Assembly (NCBI GenBank): GCA_009842325.1
Contig: VYFQ01000016.1
Span: forward strand, 142,505 to 206,504
Reading direction: 5' to 3'
From: Acidimicrobiaceae bacterium
GTDB taxonomy: Bacteria > Actinomycetota > Acidimicrobiia > Acidimicrobiales > Aldehydirespiratoraceae
DNA: 64,000 nucleotides
Below are positions 1 through 8,375 of this stretch, piece by piece. A program made the position numbers and the translations under genes. The stretch's first letter is position 1; the number at the start of each line of letters is the position of its first letter. The notes under the pieces were generated by a model. The model had not been told where the DNA came from, did not search any database, and saw only the letters and a program-made list of their open reading frames with translations.

Positions 1-1
1 C

Positions 2-517
2 CGGCCCACCCTGGGGGCCATCGCGGTCGGGCCGATCGTGCTCGTTCTCATCTGGATCCTAGGAACGATGGCGCTGCTGGACATCCCCTACGGGCTGATC
101 ACCTCAATCATCACCGCCCTCTCCATCGGGATCGGCGTCGACTACACCATCCACGTGATCCATCGCTACCGGGAGGAGTTCTCCCGGGTGCGCAACCCGG
201 AGGAAGCGGCGGTGCGAACGCTGGCGACCACCGGGTCGGCGCTGCTGGGCTCCGCGCTGACGACGGCGCTCGGGTTCGGCGTGCTCATGTTCTCGCCGCT
301 GGCCGGCATCCAGCAGTTCGGCGTCACCGCCGCCATCTCCATCGCGTACTCGCTGCTAGTCGCCATCCTCGTGGTACCGCCGGCGATGACCGTCTGGGGC
401 GCCTACGAGAACATGCGCCTGCGCTCGACGGTGCAGCGCATGTGGGACGACCTCGACACGGCGATCGACGAGATCCACGAGCGCCACAGCGACAAGGAGG
501 GCGCTTCAGACGGGTAG
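2..517 (+). CDS. MMPL/RND-superfamily exporter, C-terminal fragment
   Basis: This is the 3' end of a gene that begins before the window; the frame is open from base 2. The visible 171 residues hold four or more hydrophobic segments. Two lie before and in the SIGIGVDYTIHVIHRY motif, which is typical of the sterol-sensing-like RND core, and two follow (around SALTTALGFGVLMFSP and the AISIAYSLLVAILVVPP segment). They are followed by a charged cytoplasmic tail. This is the usual C-terminal half of predicted RND exporters (MMPL family), which move lipids or hydrophobic compounds across the membrane using the proton gradient. Substrate cannot be told. The 3' end overlaps the convergent P450 fusion gene by 12 bases. 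A GTG at 38 is internal and not a likely start. Confidence 0.85.
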   Translation, partial: RPTLGAIAVGPIVLVLIWILGTMALLDIPYGLITSIITALSIGIGVDYTIHVIHRYREEFSRVRNPEEAAVRTLATTGSALLGSALTTALGFGVLMFSPLAGIQQFGVTAAISIAYSLLVAILVVPPAMTVWGAYENMRLRSTVQRMWDDLDTAIDEIHERHSDKEGASDG

Positions 518-2530
518 CTCGCGCCTCCGCTCGGAGATGTGGAACTTCAGCTTCTTGCTGGGTGACATCGACGGGAACGGGCTGATCTTCAGCTTGTAGT
601 TCTTGGGGGCGATCTCGAGCTCGAAGTGGTGCACCATCATCAGCAGGTTGGTGGCCAGGTACATCTCGGTCAACCGGGCGCCGAGACAGGTGTGCGTGCC
701 CAGGCCGTAAGGGGCGTACCCGGTGCCGACATGCTCCTTGCGGGGCGCCTCATAGCGGTCGATGTCGAATTTGAAGGGATCGGGAAAGAGGTCATCCATG
801 TAGTGCGTTGCCGTCTGGATGATGAAGACCCGCCTGCCCTCGGGCAGTTCGTAGCCCTCGACCTCGCAGGCGTTCGCGACGTTCCGCACCGACAGCGGGA
901 CGATCGGGTACAGGCGCATGCATTCCATGATGAACCGGCGGGTGACGTCGGTGGCCGGCCCGGTGAGCGTCTCTCGGTCCGGGTCGCCGCCGGCGAACAC
1001 GGCATCGGCTTCATCACGGATCTTGTCGTAGAACTCCGGCTGCGCCAGCATGTTGTAGGCGATGAAGCTGAGCTGGTCGCCGACGTACATGCTGGCGATC
1101 AGCGGAGCCGAGAGCACGAACCGCAGATTCGACTCCGGCAGGAACTGCCGATCGTTGTTGTGCATGGTCAGCAGGTCGTCGGCCAGATCCCGCGGGCACC
1201 CGGCCCGCTGGGCGGGTGTGTGGCCATGGAGTACCCGCTCCACCACCTCGCCGACCAGCTTCGCCCGGCGCCTCATGCTCGGGGTCTTCAGCATGAACTT
1301 GGGCAGAGTCCTGCCGATGTGCGTCTTGAGGGCGCGGTCCTTGAACTTGTGCATGTCGTCGACGATGTCCTGCGAGTCGATGCCGACCGACAGCGGCGAC
1401 ATCGAGGAGTTGATCAGCTTCCGGCACATGTCCACCGCAGAGCGGGTGTCTCCGACCCTCCAAGTCGCAATCTCTTTCCGCGCGTTTGAGAGGAACTCGT
1501 CCAGCTGCTCCTCCAGCCTTGTGCGCGAGTACGCAGGTTGGATCGACTTTCGATACCGGAAGTGGTCGGCGCCGTCGAGGGCGGGCAGCAGCCCCACCCC
1601 GCCGTAGACCTTCTCGAAGTCCTCCAGATAGTCCCTGGCTCTCAGGTGCATACGGCCGTGACGGTGCACCCAGTGATTCGTCTCCGGGCCCACAAGACAG
1701 ATCATGTCCTGCGCGAAGGGCGGCTTGATCTCGAAGACCGGGCCGAACTCCTCCTGGAGCTCCGCAAAGAACGCGGGCAGGTTGCGGGTGCGAACATGCT
1801 TGCTGCGCAGCAGCCGCCGCAGCGGGACGACGGGGATCTGCTTGGTCAGGGCGGTCTGCCTGAACAACCGCGCGGTGATGTTCTGTCCGACGGCATCAGC
1901 GATGGCCCGCCCGATCAGGTCCATCCTGCAGATGTCCTGGACCCGCTGCTCGGATTCCTCGTCGAGCTCGAAGATGAACCGCAAGACGTCGCAGGTGTCG
2001 ATGAGACAGATGATGATGATGTCTCTCGGGTCCGGGATCTCGTTGTTGAAGATGGCCTTGCTGATACGGGTCTTGACGTGCTCGACGGCCGTGCCAACCT
2101 CGGAGCCCGTGTGGACTCCCATCCTCCATGCGGACCCGGCCAGCGACCAGAAATCGCCGTCGTGGTGCTGCAGGATCTTCAGGTGGCACAAGTGGTCCAG
2201 TGTCATGTCGATGATCGACTCCGCATGGGGAGCGAGTCGCTCGATCCAGTACTGGGCGTTGCGCTGATCCGTCTCGGACGCGATCCGGTAGAGGACCGGG
2301 TCGAGCGCGGGATCGCCGGTAGCGGTCCCGTCCAAGAGGATCAGGGACTCCATGTCGGTGTCGATGCGAGCCATGAGCGACAGCTCGGCGAGGGCCGCGC
2401 CGACGACGGCACAGTTCAGGTTCCAGCCCGGAACCTGGCGGAAGTAGCCGCTCTCCTCGTTGAGGAGTGTCAGGACGAGTTCGTCGATCAGGCTCAGCGG
2501 CTTGGTCATCACACCGCTTGTGGAACTCAT
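506..2530 (-). CDS. GPP34 domain-cytochrome P450 fusion protein
   Basis: 674 residues. The first ~220 residues (from LIDELVLTLLNEESGYF onward) resemble the GPP34/GOLPH3-like family: an LLxLL-type helix, then a glycine/alanine-rich helix ending in LMARIDTD, and acidic segments. In eukaryotes this family binds phosphatidylinositol-4-phosphate membranes. The rest is a cytochrome P450: K-helix ExxR in FIMECMRLYP, and a heme-binding loop YGLGTHTCLGAR with the ligand at about Cys615. The I-helix reads MYVGDQLS, so the usual AGxDT acid-threonine pair is not obvious. The longer open frame (to 2674) runs into tRNA-Glu, so the ATG at 2530 was chosen. Function is inferred as a membrane-docked oxygenase of a lipid or sterol-like substrate. 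Confidence 0.85.
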   Translation of the reverse strand: MSSTSGVMTKPLSLIDELVLTLLNEESGYFRQVPGWNLNCAVVGAALAELSLMARIDTDMESLILLDGTATGDPALDPVLYRIASETDQRNAQYWIERLAPHAESIIDMTLDHLCHLKILQHHDGDFWSLAGSAWRMGVHTGSEVGTAVEHVKTRISKAIFNNEIPDPRDIIIICLIDTCDVLRFIFELDEESEQRVQDICRMDLIGRAIADAVGQNITARLFRQTALTKQIPVVPLRRLLRSKHVRTRNLPAFFAELQEEFGPVFEIKPPFAQDMICLVGPETNHWVHRHGRMHLRARDYLEDFEKVYGGVGLLPALDGADHFRYRKSIQPAYSRTRLEEQLDEFLSNARKEIATWRVGDTRSAVDMCRKLINSSMSPLSVGIDSQDIVDDMHKFKDRALKTHIGRTLPKFMLKTPSMRRRAKLVGEVVERVLHGHTPAQRAGCPRDLADDLLTMHNNDRQFLPESNLRFVLSAPLIASMYVGDQLSFIAYNMLAQPEFYDKIRDEADAVFAGGDPDRETLTGPATDVTRRFIMECMRLYPIVPLSVRNVANACEVEGYELPEGRRVFIIQTATHYMDDLFPDPFKFDIDRYEAPRKEHVGTGYAPYGLGTHTCLGARLTEMYLATNLLMMVHHFELEIAPKNYKLKISPFPSMSPSKKLKFHISERRRELPV

Positions 2531-2666
2531 CGAGGGCTTTTCCTCATGTTCACGCCGCGGATGGTAGTCGTTCTCACCCCAGGCAGCACGAGGTGAGTCT
2601 ACTTCGGCAGGTGGGGAGACGGTGTGTGGCGCCCGGTAGTCTGAGCGGGTCGGCGACGGCCGGCGG

Positions 2667-2739
2667 GCCCCCATCGTCCAGCGGCCTAGGACGCCGGCCT
2701 TTCACGCCGGTAACACGGGTTCGAATCCCGTTGGGGGTG
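2667..2739 (+). tRNA. tRNA-Glu(TTC)
   Basis: 73 nt cloverleaf. Acceptor GCCCCCA pairs with TGGGGGT, leaving a G-U at position 1-72. The anticodon stem is CCGGC/GCCGG around loop CTTTCAC, giving anticodon TTC. The T-arm is GGTTCGAATCC. No CCA is encoded. It is the first of a Glu-Asp-Phe tRNA cluster common in actinobacteria. Confidence 0.95.
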
Positions 2740-2794
2740 CGAGCATTAGGACGGCTCGCTAGCGTTTCGGAGTCCGCACGCTCGTCGTGCACCC

Positions 2795-2869
2795 GGTCCT
2801 GTAGATCAGTCTGGAGTGATCGCCACCCTGTCAAGGTGGAGGCCGCGGGTTCAAATCCCGTCAGGACCG
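2795..2869 (+). tRNA. tRNA-Asp(GTC)
   Basis: 75 nt cloverleaf. Acceptor GGTCCTG pairs with CAGGACC, with discriminator G. Anticodon stem CCACC/GGTGG encloses loop CTGTCAA, giving anticodon GTC. The T-arm contains GGTTCAAATCC. Second member of the tRNA cluster. Confidence 0.95.
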
Positions 2870-2901
2870 CGTTGCTGCCCTCCGGGGCCGGCGACAACCC
2901 C

Positions 2902-2974
2902 GGTCGGGTAGCTCAGTTGGCAGAGCGTCCGCCTGAAAAGCGGAAGGTCCGCGGATCGACGCCGCGCCCGACCA
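2902..2974 (+). tRNA. tRNA-Phe(GAA)
   Basis: 73 nt. Acceptor GGTCGGG pairs with CCCGACC, discriminator A. Anticodon stem TCCGC/GCGGA encloses loop CTGAAAA, giving anticodon GAA. The T-stem CGCGG/CCGCG is perfect, but the T-loop reads ATCGACG, with A instead of T at position 54. All other features are normal, so the gene is called functional. Confidence 0.93.
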
Positions 2975-3003
2975 CTACAGTCAGAGCACCGATCCCCCAA
3001 AGC

Positions 3004-3017
3004 GGCGGTTCGCCGCC
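3004..3017 (+). other. short hairpin between tRNA-Phe and P450 gene
   Basis: GGCGG-TTCG-CCGCC forms a perfect 5-bp stem with a TTCG loop, 11 bases upstream of the P450 start codon. There is no T-tract. It may stop read-through from the tRNA cluster or shape the P450 leader; no clear Shine-Dalgarno is seen for that gene. Confidence 0.3.
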
Positions 3018-3028
3018 ATCCTGATGCC

Positions 3029-4342
3029 ATGACCGTTGTCACGCCCGGCCCCTCCACCAAGCCCCCTCCGGCCGACAAGGCGGATCCTCGCAACCCGATC
3101 CACAATGTCTTCTGGCGGCGGCACCGCGACGAGGTGGAGGAGGACCTGACGAGGCTCCGCGCCGAGCCGCTCACGTTCTTTCCCGGATTCCAGTTCGTGG
3201 ACGAACTGTCGGGCATCAAGACGCCGGGAGCCTGGGTCGTGCCCCGGCACGCTCCCATCCTGGAGGTGTCGCGCAAACCGCAGATCTACTCCTCGTCCCG
3301 GGGAGTCACCATCAACGACTTCCCGCCCGAGTTCAACGAGTACTTCAACTCCATCATCGCCATGGACGACCCCCGCCACGCCCGGCTGCGACGGCTGGTG
3401 TCGGCCGGCTTCACTCCCCGGATGCTGGCCCGGCTGGAGGACGCGGTCCGGGACCAGGCCTCGATGATCGTGGACGAGGTCTGCGAGCGGGGCGAGTGCG
3501 ACTTCGTCACCGACGTGGCCGCCCGCCTGCCTCTGCGCATCGTCTGCGACCTGATGGGGATCCCGGCCTCCCACCACGACTTCGTGTTCGACCAGTCCAA
3601 CATCATCCTGGGCGCGGCCGACGAGGAGTACGTGCCCGAGTTCGACGACCTGCTGACCGCCATCCTCACCGCGGGCGAGCGCCTGAGCCAGCTCATGGAC
3701 GACGTGGCCGAGTCCAAGGTCGGCGTGGAGTCCGAGGACCTCACCAGCCTCCTCGTCAACGCGGAGGTCGACGGGGAGCGGCTGACCCGGGCCGAGCTGG
3801 CCAGCTTCTTCATCCTTCTGGTGGTGGCCGGCAACGAGACCACCCGCAACGCCATCAGCTGGGGCCTGGTGTACCTCACCGACAATCCCGGACAGCGCAG
3901 CATCTGGGCCGAGGACTTCGAGGGCGTGGCCCACAGCGCGGTGGAGGAGATCGTGCGCATCGCCAGCCCGGTCACCTACATGCGCCGCACCGCCATGTGC
4001 GACACCGAACTGGAGGGCGTCAAGATCGACGAGGGCGACCAGGTGGTGATGCACTACCTGTGCGCCAACCGGGACGAGACGGTGTTCGACGACCCCTTGA
4101 AGTTCGACGTCCTGCGCGACCCCAACTCCCACGTCGGCTACGGCGGCCCCGGCCCGCACTACTGCCTAGGCGCCCACCTGGCCCGCCGCGAGATCAAGGT
4201 GATGTTCCGCGAGCTGTTCACCCGCATCGGCGACATCGAGGCCACCGGCGAGCCCGAACTGCTCTCGTCAGCCTTCATCCACGGCATCAAACACCTCCCC
4301 GCCCAGTTCACCCCCACCAAGCCCAGATCAACCCAGCACTGA
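3029..4342 (+). CDS. Cytochrome P450 (CYP125/CYP124/CYP142-like)
   Basis: 437 residues, a usual length for soluble bacterial P450s. The I-helix carries AGNETT (oxygen activation). The K-helix ExxR lies in EIVRIASPVTYMRR, and the heme loop GYGGPGPHYCLGAH places the iron ligand at Cys379. The pattern MRRTA...GVKIDEGDQVVM and the YGGPGPHYCLG loop resemble the mycobacterial steroid and methyl-branched-lipid terminal hydroxylases, so hydroxylation of a sterol side chain or branched lipid is a fair guess. The electron donor may be a 3Fe-4S ferredoxin such as the one at 60.2 kb (inference). It starts 55 bases after tRNA-Phe with an ATG and is the second P450 in 4 kb. Confidence 0.92.
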   Translation: MTVVTPGPSTKPPPADKADPRNPIHNVFWRRHRDEVEEDLTRLRAEPLTFFPGFQFVDELSGIKTPGAWVVPRHAPILEVSRKPQIYSSSRGVTINDFPPEFNEYFNSIIAMDDPRHARLRRLVSAGFTPRMLARLEDAVRDQASMIVDEVCERGECDFVTDVAARLPLRIVCDLMGIPASHHDFVFDQSNIILGAADEEYVPEFDDLLTAILTAGERLSQLMDDVAESKVGVESEDLTSLLVNAEVDGERLTRAELASFFILLVVAGNETTRNAISWGLVYLTDNPGQRSIWAEDFEGVAHSAVEEIVRIASPVTYMRRTAMCDTELEGVKIDEGDQVVMHYLCANRDETVFDDPLKFDVLRDPNSHVGYGGPGPHYCLGAHLARREIKVMFRELFTRIGDIEATGEPELLSSAFIHGIKHLPAQFTPTKPRSTQH

Positions 4343-4466
4343 CCTCAACAACAGCGGCCCGCCAGGCCGCAGAAGCAGGCGACAGGCGGGAGATGCGGCC
4401 GGCGACGCCCAGGCGGGGGATGCGGGCGTTCGACTTGCGAGCGAATAGGGCGAAGCCCGTGCGAGC

Positions 4467-4534
4467 AAGCGAATGCCGGCAGCGCCCGCCGGGGGGACAC
4501 AAGCGAATGCCCGCAGCGCCCGCCGGGGGGACAC
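4467..4534. repeat. Two tandem 34-bp repeats in the gap before ilvD
   Basis: Positions 4467-4500 and 4501-4534 are the same 34-base unit (starting AAGCGAATGC and ending GGGGGGACAC) with one mismatch. The preceding bases 4441-4466 hold a related stem, GGGCGAAGCCC. Similar GC-rich sequence recurs in other gaps of this window (11141, 15272 and 20878). The 220-base gap between the P450 and ilvD has nothing else recognisable. Confidence 0.8.
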
Positions 4535-4563
4535 ACCCCAGCAGAGTTCGGTAGCCTGAGACC

Positions 4564-6417
4564 ATGGGGCAGCTCAGATCGCACACCACCACGCAGGGCC
4601 GCAACCAGGCCGGCGCCCGCGCCCTGTGGCGAGCCACCGGCATGACCGACGACGACTTCAACAAGCCGATCGTGGCGGTGTCCAACTCCTTCACGCAGTT
4701 CGTGCCCGGCCACGTGCACCTGCGCAATCTCGGCAAGCTCGTGGCCGACGAGATCGCGGCCGCGGGCGGGGTAGCCAAGGAGTTCAACACCATCGCGGTG
4801 GACGACGGCATCGCCATGGGCCACGACGGGATGCTCTACAGCCTCCCCAGCCGCGACCTCATCGCCGACTCGGTCGAGTACATGGTGAACGCCCACTGCG
4901 CCGACGCGCTGGTGTGCATCTCCAACTGCGACAAGATCACCCCGGGCATGCTGATAGCGGCCATGCGGCTCAACGTCCCGACGGTGTTCGTGTCAGGCGG
5001 GCCCATGGAGGCGGGCAAGACCAAGCTGGCGGGGGTGAGCGTGAAGCTCGACCTGATCAACCCGATGATCTCCGCCGGCGACTCGTCGGTCAGCGACGAG
5101 GACCTGCTGGAGATGGAGCGCTCGGCCTGCCCCACCTGCGGGTCGTGCTCGGGCATGTTCACGGCCAACTCCATGAACTGCCTCACCGAGGCGCTCGGTC
5201 TCTCGCTGCCCGGCAACGGCACGGTGCTGGCCACCCACTCCGACCGCCGGGAGCTGTTCTGCGAGGCGGGCCGGCGGGTGGTCGATCTGGCCCGCCGCTG
5301 CTACGAGAAGGACGACGAGTCGGTGCTGCCCCGCTCGATCGCCACCAAGACCGCCTTCGAGAACGCCATGCGCCTCGACATCGCCATGGGCGGCTCCACC
5401 AACACCGTGCTGCACATCCTGGCTGCGGCCCGCGAGGGCGAGGTGGACTTCACCATGGCCGACATCGACCGGCTCAGCCGCAGCACGCCCAACATCTGCA
5501 AGGTGGCTCCGTCCACCGCCGAGTTCCACGTCGAGGACGTGCACCGGGCCGGGGGCATCATGGGCATCCTCGGCGAGCTCGACCGGGGCGGGCTGCTCGA
5601 CACGTCGGTGTCCACCGTCCATTCCGTCACGCTGGCCGACGCCCTCGAGGTGTGGGACGTTATGCGGGGCCCGTCCAGTGAGGTCGTCGAGTTCTTCCGG
5701 GCCGGCCCGGCCGGCATCCCCACCCAGGAGGCGTTCAGCCAGTCCACCAGATGGCCGACGCTCGACACCGACCGCGACAACGGCTGCATCCGCTCGGTGG
5801 CCAACCCCTACAACGCCGACGGCGGGCTGGCCGTGCTCTACGGCAACATCGCCCCCGACGGCTGCATCGTCAAGACCGCGGGCGTGGACGAGTCGATCCT
5901 GCGGTTCTCAGGCCCGGCGAGGGTGTTCGAGAGCCAGGACGAGGCGTGCGACGGGATCCTCGACGAAGAGCGTGGGATAGAGGCCGGCGACGTGGTGGTC
6001 GTCCGGTACGAGGGCCCCCGCGGCGGGCCCGGCATGCAGGAGATGCTCTACCCGACGTCGTACATCAAGGCCCGCGGGTTGGGCAAGGAGTGCGCGCTGT
6101 TCACCGACGGCCGGTTCTCGGGCGGCACTTCGGGCCTGTCCATCGGCCACGCCTCGCCGGAAGCGGCCGAGGGGGGAGCGATCGCGCTCATCCGCGACGG
6201 GGACATGATCGACATCGACATTCCGAACCGCACCGTGAACCTCAGAGTGGACGACGCTGAACTGGAGCGCCGCCGGGCCGCCGAGGATCAGCGCGAGGGA
6301 GGCTGGAAGCCGCCGGTCCGCCAGCGCCAGGTCTCAGCCGCGTTGCAGGCCTACGCGGCCATGGCCACGTCCGCCGACAAAGGCGCCGTGCGCGACGTCA
6401 GCCGCCTCAGCGGATAG
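4564..6417 (+). CDS. ilvD: Dihydroxy-acid dehydratase
   Basis: 617 residues, the usual length of IlvD. It dehydrates 2,3-dihydroxy-isovalerate and 2,3-dihydroxy-3-methylvalerate to the 2-keto acids for valine, isoleucine and leucine, using an Fe-S cluster. Cluster cysteines are visible in NCDKITPGM (Cys122) and [11 protein letters not shown] (Cys195). The C-terminal signature [14 protein letters not shown] is complete. The ATG at 4564 is preceded by a weak CTGAG and begins the family-typical [12 protein letters not shown]-terminus. It stands alone on the plus strand; the matching aminotransferase IlvE is at 57 kb. Confidence 0.97.
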   Translation: MGQLRSHTTTQGRNQAGARALWRATGMTDDDFNKPIVAVSNSFTQFVPGHVHLRNLGKLVADEIAAAGGVAKEFNTIAVDDGIAMGHDGMLYSLPSRDLIADSVEYMVNAHCADALVCISNCDKITPGMLIAAMRLNVPTVFVSGGPMEAGKTKLAGVSVKLDLINPMISAGDSSVSDEDLLEMERSACPTCGSCSGMFTANSMNCLTEALGLSLPGNGTVLATHSDRRELFCEAGRRVVDLARRCYEKDDESVLPRSIATKTAFENAMRLDIAMGGSTNTVLHILAAAREGEVDFTMADIDRLSRSTPNICKVAPSTAEFHVEDVHRAGGIMGILGELDRGGLLDTSVSTVHSVTLADALEVWDVMRGPSSEVVEFFRAGPAGIPTQEAFSQSTRWPTLDTDRDNGCIRSVANPYNADGGLAVLYGNIAPDGCIVKTAGVDESILRFSGPARVFESQDEACDGILDEERGIEAGDVVVVRYEGPRGGPGMQEMLYPTSYIKARGLGKECALFTDGRFSGGTSGLSIGHASPEAAEGGAIALIRDGDMIDIDIPNRTVNLRVDDAELERRRAAEDQREGGWKPPVRQRQVSAALQAYAAMATSADKGAVRDVSRLSG

Positions 6418-6432
6418 AGGCCGAGCGGGCAC

Positions 6433-7914
6433 TCAGAGCAGGTCCGAAGGGACCGGCGGAGCAACAGCACGCACGCAGCCCTCGGCGACCGCGCAAGCCG
6501 CCACCCTGGCCGCCACCCTGGCGGCGACCCTCCGATCGAAGACCGACGGCACGATGTAGTTGCGGTCCAAGTCCTCGTCGCCGATCACCTCGGCGATGGC
6601 TCGGGCCGCGGCTGCCTTCATCCGTTCGGTAATGCAGGTTGCGCCGGCATCCAGAGCCCCCCGGAATACGCCGGGAAAGGCCAGGACGTTGTTGATCTGG
6701 TTGGGAAAATCGGACCTGCCGGTGGCCATCACCGCAGCCAGGCCGTCGACCTCCTCCGGGCGTATCTCCGGATCGGGATTCGCCATGGCGAAGACGATCG
6801 GATCGTGCGCCATGGAGCGCACATCCTCCGCGCTGAGTAGCCCGGGAGCCGACAGTCCCACGAACACATCGGCCCCGCGAATCACTTCGGAGAGCGACCC
6901 AGCCTTGCCATCCGGATTGCTGTGGTGCACAAACCACTGCTTGGCGTCGTTCAGATTGCTGCGGCCTGCATGGATCGCGCCGGCACGATCGACGCCCACT
7001 ATCTCGCCGACCCCGGCATCGTGGAGCATCTTTGCAACCGCCAGACCGGCCGCGCCCGTTCCCGAGATAACTACCGACACATCGGCGATCTGTTTGTTGA
7101 CAAGCTTGAGAGCATTCCAGAGCGCAGCCGTCGTCACGATGGCTGTTCCGTGCTGGTCGTCGTGAAACACTGGAATATCAAGCGCCTCGATGAGCCTGTC
7201 TTCAATCTCGAAGGCAGCCGGTGCGGCTATGTCCTCCAGATTTATTCCGCCAAAAGAAGGAGCCATGCGTATTACTGTCTCAACCAGCTCGTCGGCTGTC
7301 GTGACGTCGAGGCACACCGGAAACGCATCGACCCCGCCGAACTCCTTGAACAGCAGGGCCTTGCCTTCCATCACGGGCAGGGCCGCGGCAGGGCCGATGT
7401 CCCCCAACCCGAGGACGGCTGTTCCGTCGGTGACGATGGCGACGATGTTCTTGACGATCGTGTGGGTGTGCCGCAGCATCGGCTCCCGTTGGATCGCCTT
7501 GCACACACGGGCCACCCCCGGCGTGTACGCCATAGCCAGATCGTGGGCGTCGCCGACCGAACAGAGGGCGTTGACCTCTATCTTTCCGCCCTCATGGAGG
7601 CGGAATGTGCGGTCCCACCAGTCGAGCACGGTGACACCGTCGAGGTCGCTGACGGCGGCAACTATGTGACGGGCGTGGTCGGGAGACTCGGCGAGCACAT
7701 CGATCTCCCGCATGATGACCGGACCCTTGGCCTCGAAGCCCGGAATGGCGGCAATGTTGCCCCCGGCGTCACCGATGGCAGTGGCGAAGCGGCCCAGCGT
7801 CCCGGGACGGTTTCCCAGCGACACCTTGATTGTGATTGAGTAAGCAGGCGTGGGTGTGTCCAATTCAACTCCCTTTAAGGCACTCAGTGAATCGTATAGT
7901 TGTAGCCGCTTCAT
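6433..7914 (-). CDS. NAD(P)-dependent malic enzyme with N-terminal ACT domain
   Basis: About 493 residues. Residues ~25-105 form an ACT domain (SITIKVSLGNRPGTLGRF), a ligand-sensing fold. The rest is malic enzyme: AYTPGVARVC, the catalytic Lys region GKALLFKEFGGVDAFP, metal ligands in FEIEDRL and FHDDQHGTA, and the nucleotide fold VISGTGAAGLAVAK. It decarboxylates malate to pyruvate, and the ACT domain implies allosteric control. Start is uncertain. ATG 7914 has no clear ribosome site, while a TTG at 7863 is preceded by AAGGGAG with 5-base spacing and begins just before the ACT domain. The C-terminus carries a slippage-prone RVAARVAARVAA tract. The gene and its leader look less GC-rich than the neighbours. 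Confidence 0.93.
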   Translation of the reverse strand: MKRLQLYDSLSALKGVELDTPTPAYSITIKVSLGNRPGTLGRFATAIGDAGGNIAAIPGFEAKGPVIMREIDVLAESPDHARHIVAAVSDLDGVTVLDWWDRTFRLHEGGKIEVNALCSVGDAHDLAMAYTPGVARVCKAIQREPMLRHTHTIVKNIVAIVTDGTAVLGLGDIGPAAALPVMEGKALLFKEFGGVDAFPVCLDVTTADELVETVIRMAPSFGGINLEDIAAPAAFEIEDRLIEALDIPVFHDDQHGTAIVTTAALWNALKLVNKQIADVSVVISGTGAAGLAVAKMLHDAGVGEIVGVDRAGAIHAGRSNLNDAKQWFVHHSNPDGKAGSLSEVIRGADVFVGLSAPGLLSAEDVRSMAHDPIVFAMANPDPEIRPEEVDGLAAVMATGRSDFPNQINNVLAFPGVFRGALDAGATCITERMKAAAARAIAEVIGDEDLDRNYIVPSVFDRRVAARVAARVAACAVAEGCVRAVAPPVPSDLL

Positions 7915-7925
7915 AGCGTGACTAC

Positions 7926-7940
7926 TATTCGTTTCGAATA
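7926..7940. promoter_or_regulatory. Palindrome in the divergent malic-enzyme promoter region
   Basis: TATTCG-TTT-CGAATA is a perfect 6-bp inverted repeat in the AT-rich gap between the malic enzyme gene (minus) and the 133-residue gene (plus). Position and symmetry suggest an operator for a dimeric regulator; which one is unknown. Confidence 0.45.
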
Positions 7941-7967
7941 ACTTGAACCGTTGAAAGGAAGCGGTCA

Positions 7968-8369
7968 GTGGTACGACACATGTCAGATGAACACAAGGCT
8001 GCAAATGCCAAAGCTCGGGCCGAGAACAGGGCCGTGAGCGCATATCTGGAAGCTCTGGAATCGAATCGGCCGCGACCGGGCCGCAAGCGCACGGCCGAAT
8101 CCATCAAGAAGCGAATGGAAACAATCAGCGAAGCGCTCGAGTCGGCAACACCGATACGACGGGTCCAGCTAGTCCAAGAGCGCATCGATCTTGAGCGAGC
8201 CCTCAGCGCGCCCGCGGAGACAGTCGACATCAGCGAACTCGAGGACGCATTCGTGGCAGTCGCCGTTTCTTACAGTGGCCGAAAGGGAATCACATACGCG
8301 GCGTGGCGTGAGGTAGGAGTCCCTGCCGCGACCCTCAAGCGCGCCGGCATCTCCCGCGGCGGCACCTGA
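7968..8369 (+). CDS. Hypothetical protein, 133 residues
   Basis: Not recognised. The N-terminal ~85 residues are strongly charged and probably helical (KARAENRAVSAYLEAL, RKRTAESIKKRMETI). The C-terminus is a compact segment with SYSGRKGITYAAWREVGV followed by AATLKRAGI. The GTG at 7968 is chosen because AAAGGA lies 8 bases upstream; the ATG at 7980 is too far from it. The gene is divergent from the malic enzyme and ends 6 bases before the convergent purB stop. The basic, helical composition with a short C-terminal motif would suit a nucleic-acid-binding protein, but that is a guess. Confidence 0.7.
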   Translation: MVRHMSDEHKAANAKARAENRAVSAYLEALESNRPRPGRKRTAESIKKRMETISEALESATPIRRVQLVQERIDLERALSAPAETVDISELEDAFVAVAVSYSGRKGITYAAWREVGVPAATLKRAGISRGGT

Positions 8370-8375
8370 CACCCT

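Noticed and set aside
2531-2674. N-terminal extension of the GPP34-P450 protein
   Set aside because: It would overlap tRNA-Glu and has no GPP34-like sequence.
2981-4159. 392-residue open frame antisense to the second P450
   Set aside because: The P450 on the plus strand has all conserved motifs; this frame has only low-complexity sequence.
6493-6535. Tandem repeat at the malic enzyme 3' end as an independent element
   Set aside because: It is a short in-frame slippage tract coding for RVAARVAA repeats within the enzyme's C-terminus.
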